A DNA stretch of 11,141 bases from Candidatus Moraniibacteriota bacterium (GTDB taxonomy: Bacteria; Patescibacteriota; Minisyncoccia; Moranbacterales; UBA2206): assembly GCA_027351145.1 (NCBI GenBank), contig DAIEIZ010000046.1:1-11141 (forward strand), read 5' to 3'. This document shows positions 1-5,750 of the stretch, one piece after another. The position numbers were made by a program, and so were the translations under genes. A model generated the notes under the pieces. That model worked only from the letters and a program-made list of their open reading frames with translations, ran no database searches and had not been told where the DNA came from. The number at the start of each line of letters is the position of its first letter. Position 1 is the stretch's first letter.

Positions 1-2235
1 GCGGTTAAGACCTCCGAGAAAAATTGTGTCCGTATCCGGCAATGCATCGATTGCCGCAATTGTCGATTCGGGTGTTGTGGAAATAGCATCATCATAGAAT
101 TTAATACCTTTAAATTCTCCCACTAATTCCAGGCGATGAGAAAGACCCTTGAAAGTTTCGATACCTTTTTTTATCGCACCGCTAGAAATGCCTAAGATAT
201 TCGCTACTGCAATCGCCGCTTTCACATTTTCCGCGTTGTGTGCACCAAGAAGCGGAACCTTCACATCACCCAAAATTATCCTGCTAAAATCATCCGCTCT
301 AACGCCACCTGACCATTTTTTCAATTCCTTGTTTTTCCCATTAAACACAAAGAAATCGTCAACATTTTGAAAATTGACAATATTCTTTTTCGCCGCATAA
401 TATTTTTCGGTACTGCCGTGAAAATCCATATGCTCCGGAAAAAGATTAGTCACCACAGCAATTTGCGGAGAATATCGCAAGTCATCCAGCTGATAACTGG
501 AAAGTTCTACTACAAAAATCTCATCGTCGTCAATCGGTTTCAAAAGAACTTCAAGCATCGGACTGCCAATATTCCCCACCAGACGGACCTTTTTTCCGGC
601 AACTTTTAGGATAGAATAAATCAAAGAGGTGGTTGTGCTCTTGCCTTTACTGCCAGTTACGCCAACAGTGGCATTCTTTACTTGCGAGAAAAACAGATTG
701 GTTGCTGTGATGTAGGGAATTTCGATTAATTCTTTTTTAATTCCTGGCGTTTTTACTGCCAAATCACAACCCTTTTGTTTTTTTAGATAATTTTTGTCCG
801 TTTCTTGATCGGCAATATCAATTTTAATTTCCGGAAAATATTTCCGGAGATATTTCTCCGTCATCATCCCCTCTTTTCCATAACCCAAAATCAAAACTTT
901 TTTAGCACCATATAACCTGAACTTATCCGGCAATGTCGGAGCATCATTGGAAGCCAGTACGCGCCCCAAGAGCTTTCCGGGATTTTTAATTTTTCCGCTA
1001 AACTTTTTTACTATGAAACTATCCGTAAATTTATCCTTAGCCAAAAATAAGGCCGCACGAGCTTCATCAAATGTCCCTATGCAATCAAATGGTTTCATCT
1101 TCCCCCACCCAAGAATATCAGAAAATAGCGGAAGCAATTTTTCATCGGCATATAAATCTTTGCCAAACATTTTCACCAACTCTTTTTTGTCGAGAAATGC
1201 CGAAAGTAACATCCAAACAAAAACGCACTTAGGACATTCCCCGCACCAAAGCGTTTTGGGTCGCTCTTTATGAATACGAAAATTGCGGTTGCAACTAGTA
1301 AAAACAGGAAAATATTTTTTATATTTCGAGAACATTTCAACAATACGAATTTCATAGTACGGCCGTAAAAGTGAGAAATATGCAATATTAGGGCAAATAA
1401 ATTTTTTAGCGTAATCCTGAAAAAGCTTTTCGAACTCAGCTGATTTGCTCCATTGATGATTAACCTCTTCTCCGAGATAATTAACATTACCAAAATTACT
1501 ACTATACTCATTACCTACGATAACCTGCGAATAGTCATAAACAACTGCTGATAAATAGCCAAGAAAAGCGAAGATGGCCGAAATGGGAATATGGCCATCA
1601 TAACTATCTTCGAGTGGTTCAAAAATTTTTGGGTCCATTTGGCGCGAAATCGCAAGTGTTTCAATTTTCAGTTTCGAAATTACACCGGCGGAAACTGAAT
1701 CTTTTTTCTGTGTTTCAATAAGCAGTGCGGTGACGTCCTCTCCATGTTCAATCAATTGTTCCGCTGCTACAATCGAGTCCTTCCCCCCGCCAATGCCAAC
1801 GAGCGTTCTATTTTTTCTTTTCAATCTCCGCGCCAAAGGCCTTGCTGTTTTCTCAAAAGGAAAGTTTATTAAATTCCGCGAATCAATCTTGTTGCGATAA
1901 AAAAATTCCCCCAAACCCTTATGGTAAACTACATTCCAAAACTTTGATTGCTCCTCAGAAAGGGCAAAATTCATCTTCATCTTAGGCGGCAAATATAGCT
2001 TATAATAACTAATGCCTAAAATCAGATGCACACTGATTAGCAAGTTTTCCAAAAGCTCTGTGGGAATTCTTTCTAGCGAAAAAGTTTTAGGGAAAATAAT
2101 ATGCTCGGAAAACCGAAGGGTTTCTTTTCCGGAAAAAGTTATTGCATAATCAAAAACGACTCTGGCCTTTTCTGGCTCCAGAGTATATTTTGTAAATTCA
2201 AAAGTTTTGGGGATAATCCTATTCACAAGTTTCAA
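1..2235 (-). CDS. murL-murD: MurL-MurD fusion: UDP-MurNAc-L-Ala-L-Glu epimerase fused to UDP-MurNAc-L-alanine-glutamate ligase (3' end cut by window)
   Basis: One open frame of 745 codons without a stop reaches the left window edge; perhaps 60-80 C-terminal residues are missing. Residues 1 to about 430 resemble MurL: a PP-loop-like GIGGGKDS (147-154), NEYSSNFGN (242-250), VNHQWSKS (258-265) and WCGECPKC (330-337). Known MurL uses ATP to epimerise the terminal L-Glu of UDP-MurNAc-L-Ala-L-Glu. From about 445 a MurD ligase follows: Rossmann-like VLILGYGKEG (447-456), ATP loop TGSKGKST (527-534), the NLFPEHMDFHG region, probable carbamylated Lys636, HNAEN (666-670), HRLE (700-703) and DDAISTT (715-721) where MurD normally has NDSKATN. 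The start is TTG at 2235, overlapping the upstream TGA as TTGA, or GTG at 2226; an in-frame TAA just upstream rules out anything earlier. The absence of an ATG near the 5' end makes it easy to miss. Both domain assignments are from remembered motifs; I infer cytoplasmic peptidoglycan precursor synthesis. Confidence 0.88.
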   Translation of the reverse strand, partial: MKLVNRIIPKTFEFTKYTLEPEKARVVFDYAITFSGKETLRFSEHIIFPKTFSLERIPTELLENLLISVHLILGISYYKLYLPPKMKMNFALSEEQSKFWNVVYHKGLGEFFYRNKIDSRNLINFPFEKTARPLARRLKRKNRTLVGIGGGKDSIVAAEQLIEHGEDVTALLIETQKKDSVSAGVISKLKIETLAISRQMDPKIFEPLEDSYDGHIPISAIFAFLGYLSAVVYDYSQVIVGNEYSSNFGNVNYLGEEVNHQWSKSAEFEKLFQDYAKKFICPNIAYFSLLRPYYEIRIVEMFSKYKKYFPVFTSCNRNFRIHKERPKTLWCGECPKCVFVWMLLSAFLDKKELVKMFGKDLYADEKLLPLFSDILGWGKMKPFDCIGTFDEARAALFLAKDKFTDSFIVKKFSGKIKNPGKLLGRVLASNDAPTLPDKFRLYGAKKVLILGYGKEGMMTEKYLRKYFPEIKIDIADQETDKNYLKKQKGCDLAVKTPGIKKELIEIPYITATNLFFSQVKNATVGVTGSKGKSTTTSLIYSILKVAGKKVRLVGNIGSPMLEVLLKPIDDDEIFVVELSSYQLDDLRYSPQIAVVTNLFPEHMDFHGSTEKYYAAKKNIVNFQNVDDFFVFNGKNKELKKWSGGVRADDFSRIILGDVKVPLLGAHNAENVKAAIAVANILGISSGAIKKGIETFKGLSHRLELVGEFKGIKFYDDAISTTPESTIAAIDALPDTDTIFLGGLNR

Positions 2236-3803
2236 CGCTTAATCACTCGCCCATTTCGATTTCCATTATACACCCCGTCAGAAAGTAAAATCTCCCCATT
2301 AACTATTACCAGCTCAACCCCCTGGGAATATTGATAAGGATTTTCAACCGTAGCAGGGCTTTTGATCTTATCGCGATCAAGAATTATTATATCAGCAAAG
2401 TAGCCCTTTTTCAATATACCTCTTTTTTTAATGCCAAACTTAGATGCCGGAGCAGATGTCATCTTATATATGGCCGCCTCCCAAGTCAAAAGTTTTTCTT
2501 TTTTAACATATTTCTCAAGCACTCTAATGAACGACCCGAAATTACGCGGATGAACTCTCTCTCCCGTTTTGGCATGAAAGATGTCATAACCGGATCCATT
2601 TGTTGCGATAAAGGACAGCGGATGAACAACTGCCTGCCTGACATTTTCCTCACTCAAAACCTCTACCGAAGTGACCACCATGCCCTCTGAAGCAACGAGG
2701 ATGTCCACCACAACATCTTCAACGGACCGCTCCTGACTATAAGCTATTTCGGAAATACTGTGACGCGCCAAAGTCTTATTGAGTGGTGAAATAGCAATTT
2801 CGATTTTAGAATAATCAAAATCCGATTCTCGCATCTCCTCAATCACTTTCGCTCGAATAACTGGATCCTTGAGACGATGAAGCATTATTTTTTTCCCTCC
2901 CTCTGAAATCCAAGCTGGCAAGAAAGAATATAATACAGATCCTGTTGAAGTATATGGATAGACATCAAAAGTAACATCAAGCCCCTCTTCTTTGGCTTTT
3001 TCAATTAAACTTAAAACTTCGGCCATCTTTGGCCAATTTTTTTCCCCAATCACTTTCAAATGAGAAATTTGCAATCTTACGCCAGAATCTCTGGCAACCC
3101 GAAGCGCCTCTTCAATTGCCTCCGCAATATTCCCCTGCTCTGATCGGATATGTGTGGCATATACACCATTAAACTTCTTAACAATCTTAGCCAAAGCCAA
3201 TAATTCCTCATAGGGTGCAAGCCGCGCGTGAGAATATATAAGACCAGTCGACATTCCTAATGCGCCATCTTTCATTGCACGCTCCAATGCCTTTTTCATG
3301 GCCTCAATTTCTTTAGGAAGCATACTGCGCACCTCATCATTAATTACTCCTCGCCTGAGCGTTGCATGCCCGACAAGCGTCGCGAAATTAGCCGAAATTT
3401 TTTTCTCATCCAAAACGGATAATAGCTCCTTGACTTTCAACCAGCTAATATTAATTTTCTTCACATCTACCCATTTTTGGATTGCATCAATCGTTGCAGG
3501 CGTCGCTAAAGGCGCAAGTGATGTTCCACAATTCCCGCCAACAATAGTCGTGATTCCCTGATAAACCAAACTCTCAAGATGAGGATTTGAAAAAATCCGC
3601 CAATATGTATCACTATGATTATTTATATCAATAAATCCCGGACAAACTATCTTTCCCTGGGCATCGATTTCCACACTTGCCCGCTCATCTTCCAACTCAC
3701 CAATTTTTTTAATTTCATCTTCCTTAATACCAATATCAGCGCGATATGCCGGTTCCCCCGTTCCATCAATAATATTAGCGTTTTTGATGATAATATCAAA
3801 CAT
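2232..3803 (-). CDS. D-aminoacylase / N-acyl-D-amino-acid deacylase family amidohydrolase with substituted metal site
   Basis: The 523-residue protein has the amidohydrolase layout: an N-terminal beta-sandwich strand (FDIIIKNANIIDGTG), then PGFIDINNHSD (55-65), GGNCGTSLAP (89-98), ATHIRSE (216-222), QISHLKV (245-251), a C-terminal HPRNFGSF and the closing GYFADIIILD strand. Family members hydrolyse N-acyl-D-amino acids in the cytoplasm with zinc. C92, H218 and H248 match the tight zinc site of Alcaligenes D-aminoacylase as I recall it. The HxH motif reads N61-N-H63, and the SDG motif carrying the catalytic Asp reads TNG (N402), so two expected ligands are replaced by Asn. The substrate is therefore uncertain. 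ATG 3803 is preferred over TTG 3815 because it begins the conserved strand; no Shine-Dalgarno site is visible. Its TGA overlaps the TTG start of the MurL-MurD fusion, suggesting coupled translation. Confidence 0.85.
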   Translation of the reverse strand: MFDIIIKNANIIDGTGEPAYRADIGIKEDEIKKIGELEDERASVEIDAQGKIVCPGFIDINNHSDTYWRIFSNPHLESLVYQGITTIVGGNCGTSLAPLATPATIDAIQKWVDVKKINISWLKVKELLSVLDEKKISANFATLVGHATLRRGVINDEVRSMLPKEIEAMKKALERAMKDGALGMSTGLIYSHARLAPYEELLALAKIVKKFNGVYATHIRSEQGNIAEAIEEALRVARDSGVRLQISHLKVIGEKNWPKMAEVLSLIEKAKEEGLDVTFDVYPYTSTGSVLYSFLPAWISEGGKKIMLHRLKDPVIRAKVIEEMRESDFDYSKIEIAISPLNKTLARHSISEIAYSQERSVEDVVVDILVASEGMVVTSVEVLSEENVRQAVVHPLSFIATNGSGYDIFHAKTGERVHPRNFGSFIRVLEKYVKKEKLLTWEAAIYKMTSAPASKFGIKKRGILKKGYFADIIILDRDKIKSPATVENPYQYSQGVELVIVNGEILLSDGVYNGNRNGRVIKR

Positions 3804-3811
3804 AAAATAAT

Positions 3812-3918
3812 TCAAAAATCAAAAATCAAAATAATAATTAAAAATACATTTTTTTATTTAACTCATTTTTAAGTTTTGCTTTGTCATTTTTCATTTTGAA
3901 ATTTAAATTTTACATTTT
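3812..3918. repeat. AT-rich degenerate heptamer array filling the gap between gap and the amidohydrolase gene
   Basis: The spacer is built of 7-nt units. On the plus strand TCAAAAA occurs at 3812-3818 and 3819-3825, followed by TCAAAAT at 3826-3832. After a phase slip, eight consecutive units of the TCATTTT type run from 3863 to 3918, with exact copies at 3863, 3884 and 3891. The array continues through the GAPDH stop codon (3910-3912), so it encodes the last residue or so of that protein. No hairpin terminator or convincing promoter is visible in it. The periodicity is seen directly; its function is unknown. Confidence 0.6.
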
Positions 3919-4932
3919 TGAAGAAATATATTCCGCCATTTCAACAAATCGATTGGAATAAGCCCATTCATTGTCATACCAGCCGACAACTTTCACCAAA
4001 TTACCTTTCGCCATCGTAAGCGGCAAATCAACGATTGAACTATGCGCATCCCCCTTAAAGTCCATAGAAACCAATCCTTCATCACTTACAGCTAATATTC
4101 CCTTCATTTCATTATCAGCCGCTTCACGAAAAGCGCCATTTATTTCCTCTGCCGTCGCTTCTTTTTCTAAATTACAAATAAAATCCACGATTGAAACGAC
4201 AGGCGTTGGAACACGCAAGGAAATTCCATCTAATTTTCCTTCCAAATGCTTTATGACTTTGCCCACAGTTTTTGCCGCTCCGGTTGTAGTTGGAATAATG
4301 TTGAGCGCTGCGGCTCTGGCTCTTCGCAAGTCCTTGTGTGGCAAATCCAAAATGCGCTGATCATTTGTATAGGAATGTGTCGTCGTCATAAAACCCTTTT
4401 TCACACCAAACTTATCATCTAAAATTTTAATTATCGGGGCAAGACAATTCGTTGTGCAAGAGCCATTGGAAATAATGTCTTCATTTGAGCTATATTCATT
4501 TTCATTCACGCCCAAAAGATAAACGGGGATATCATCCTTTGGCGGAGCACTAAGAATTACTTTTTTCGCTCCAGCAACGATGTGTTTTCCGGCTTTCTCA
4601 CGATTTTCAAAAATTCCCGTACATTCAAGAACTATATCAATCCCCAGCTCTCCCCAAGGCAACTTTTCCGGATCTGGTTCCGAAAAAAATTTAATTCGCG
4701 TCCCATCGACAATCAGTTCTGAATTTTCCTCATCTATATTTACCTCGTGATTATAGCGACCACAACTTGAATCATATTTTAAAAGATGCGCGGCGGTTTT
4801 AAGATCAGTCAGATCATTAATTGCCACGACTTCCAATCCCTCCTTCTCAAATGCGATCTTGAGACTTGGCCTGCCAATGCGGCCGAAACCATTAATTGCA
4901 ATCTTAACCATGTAGCATGCAACATATAACAT
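3910..4932 (-). CDS. gap: Glyceraldehyde-3-phosphate dehydrogenase, type I
   Basis: This cytoplasmic glycolytic enzyme oxidises glyceraldehyde 3-phosphate to 1,3-bisphosphoglycerate using NAD. Read from ATG 4932 it has 340 residues; the family-typical start is residue 8 (ATG 4911), giving 333. The Rossmann motif INGFGRIGR (13-21) and Asp40 in AINDLTD point to NAD specificity. The catalytic Cys159 lies in SNGSCTTNCLAP, with His186 in TTHSYT. The phosphate-binding TTTGAAK (215-221) and the C-terminal WYDNEWAYS are intact. A GAGGT Shine-Dalgarno sequence lies 6 nt before ATG 4932 but 27 nt before ATG 4911, so the upstream start is supported even though its seven extra residues (MLYVACY) come entirely from a heptamer repeat. 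The gene is 51 nt downstream of hypA in the same direction. Identity is certain; only the start is in doubt. Confidence 0.97.
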   Translation of the reverse strand: MLYVACYMVKIAINGFGRIGRPSLKIAFEKEGLEVVAINDLTDLKTAAHLLKYDSSCGRYNHEVNIDEENSELIVDGTRIKFFSEPDPEKLPWGELGIDIVLECTGIFENREKAGKHIVAGAKKVILSAPPKDDIPVYLLGVNENEYSSNEDIISNGSCTTNCLAPIIKILDDKFGVKKGFMTTTHSYTNDQRILDLPHKDLRRARAAALNIIPTTTGAAKTVGKVIKHLEGKLDGISLRVPTPVVSIVDFICNLEKEATAEEINGAFREAADNEMKGILAVSDEGLVSMDFKGDAHSSIVDLPLTMAKGNLVKVVGWYDNEWAYSNRFVEMAEYISSKM

Positions 4933-4939
4933 GTAACAA
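4909..4939 (-). repeat. Heptamer array carrying an ATG every 7 nt at the GAPDH start
   Basis: On the minus strand, four 7-nt units (the last two are ATGTTGC and ATGCTAC) are followed by ATG. ATGs therefore sit at 4932, 4925, 4918 and 4911, one in each frame and then back in the first frame after 21 nt. The Shine-Dalgarno GAGGT lies just upstream. The last two units plus ATG are shared with the array before the desulfoferrodoxin gene (16 identical bases). Confidence 0.75.
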
Positions 4940-4983
4940 CCTCTTTGAATTGTTTCACATTTTATGTTTTGTATTATATGAAT

Positions 4984-5259
4984 TTATTTTACTTCAATAT
5001 CCGTTATTTTCCAATTATCACCCGCAACCTTGTTAATCACAAATTTTACATTTTCAAACTTTGTACCCCTTGCAATATTCTTGAGACCAAATTGCAAATT
5101 ATCCACACTAATATCCTCCGTATGTTCTGAATATCCATCGTGTGCCAAGCTTATCATCCCAATTTCCACATTTACTTTTTCAACATCAAACAAGCCCCTT
5201 TCTTTAGCGATGATACCAAGCTCATCAATTATTTCTTTTGCCAAAATAAAATCATGCAT
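4984..5259 (-). CDS. hypA: HypA-like nickel chaperone lacking the zinc-ribbon domain
   Basis: HypA, with HypB, delivers nickel to the [NiFe]-hydrogenase large subunit. This 91-residue protein starts MHDFILAKEI, matching the HypA N-terminus (MHE plus helix), whose His2 and neighbouring groups bind nickel. VNVEIGMISL and NLQFGLKNIARGTKFENVKF follow the family pattern. Ordinary HypA is about 113-118 residues and carries two CxxC pairs forming a zinc ribbon. Here there is no cysteine at all: the sequence passes from KFVINKV straight to the last strand (WKITDIEV), as if the ribbon had been cleanly excised. ATG 5259 is chosen because it preserves MHD, follows the upstream gene's TAA by one base and has GGA nearby; an ATG at 5280 would bury His2 behind seven residues. 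It directly follows the superoxide reductase gene in the hydrogenase run. Confidence 0.8.
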   Translation of the reverse strand: MHDFILAKEIIDELGIIAKERGLFDVEKVNVEIGMISLAHDGYSEHTEDISVDNLQFGLKNIARGTKFENVKFVINKVAGDNWKITDIEVK

Positions 5260-5260
5260 A

Positions 5261-5635
5261 TTAATTTTTCCATAATCCATGAATATTACAATAAGCTCTT
5301 GCTGTCAAATGCTCCGCTTCCAGAAAAAACTCCGCTTGTGGCTCCGAACCCGGTTCAAGGTATTTTCGATAAACTCGGTGTTCGGTAATTATTTCGATCC
5401 ACTCGATATAATGCTCACTAATCATTGGATGGGCAACTTCACCAACACGCACAATCACACCAGTGCCTGTTCTTTCAATTACCGGCTCATGTTTTTCCAT
5501 TCCCTCATCCTCCGTCTTTGCATCCAATAATTCCATTGGAACGCCACAACAAACCAGCTCGCCATCGCCAGCATGCGCTAGCTCAACAATATTCCCGCAA
5601 GAATTGCACTTGTAGATTTGATTTAATTCAGTCAT
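5261..5635 (-). CDS. dfx: Desulfoferrodoxin (2Fe superoxide reductase)
   Basis: The enzyme reduces superoxide to hydrogen peroxide without making O2, a common cytoplasmic defence in anaerobes. The 124-residue length is normal. The N-terminal desulforedoxin domain has CNSC (10-13) and adjacent cysteines in VCCG (29-30) for the FeS4 centre. The catalytic domain has EKHEPV with the conserved Glu-Lys-His, then HPM and EHYIEW histidines, and C-terminal CNIHGLW with the axial Cys and last His, so the full ligand set is present. ATG 5635 gives the standard N-terminus. No Shine-Dalgarno sequence is visible; instead a heptamer array with ATG-phased units runs into the start codon. It sits between the hydrogenase large-subunit gene and hypA, suggesting that oxygen protection is expressed with the hydrogenase. 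Confidence 0.96.
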   Translation of the reverse strand: MTELNQIYKCNSCGNIVELAHAGDGELVCCGVPMELLDAKTEDEGMEKHEPVIERTGTGVIVRVGEVAHPMISEHYIEWIEIITEHRVYRKYLEPGSEPQAEFFLEAEHLTARAYCNIHGLWKN

Positions 5636-5670
5636 AAATTATATGGCATGAAACATGTAGCATGCAACAA
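5633..5670 (-). repeat. Heptamer array ending in the desulfoferrodoxin start codon
   Basis: On the minus strand, five 7-nt units are followed by the start ATG at 5635. Units beginning with ATG stand at 5663, 5656 and 5649, all at multiples of 7 from the start codon; the unit at 5642 is degenerate (ATA). The first two units plus the next ATG share 16 identical bases with the array at the GAPDH start. The ATG at 5656 is in frame with the gene but meets a stop before reaching it. Confidence 0.7.
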
Positions 5671-5679
5671 TTAAGCGCT

Positions 5680-5748
5680 TCAAGTCTCACGCGTGTTAAA
5701 TAATTTTTTAATTTTTGTCCACCATTCTCCCGACTCTCCTTGCTTCAT
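5680..5748 (-). CDS. Possible 22-residue peptide or out-of-frame hydrogenase tail (doubtful)
   Basis: A short frame starts at ATG 5748, two bases after the hydrogenase large-subunit stop, and encodes 22 residues with a WWTKIKKLF core. It has no Shine-Dalgarno site before it. The same frame is open back through the last codons of the large subunit, so a -1 shift after the terminal His codon would append a tail of about 24 residues. It may be a free peptide, a remnant of a C-terminal extension, or chance. I do not recognise it. Confidence 0.2.
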   Translation of the reverse strand: MKQGESGEWWTKIKKLFNTRET

Positions 5749-5750
5749 AA

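Noticed and set aside
1173..1511. A 112-residue minus-strand frame with a hydrophobic look
   Set aside because: It lies out of frame inside the MurL domain, whose WCGECPKC and NHQWSKS motifs are encoded in the other frame; it is a shadow.
3812..3918. CRISPR-like short repeats
   Set aside because: The repeats are 7-nt tandem units with no spacers and no cas genes nearby.
5636..5643. TATAAT just upstream of the desulfoferrodoxin start as a leaderless promoter
   Set aside because: It ends only 2 nt before the ATG, so transcription would begin inside the gene; it is part of the heptamer array.
5683..5735. A good Shine-Dalgarno sequence (AAGGAG) downstream of the large subunit
   Set aside because: The ATG it would serve opens a frame of only five codons, so it does not mark a credible gene.
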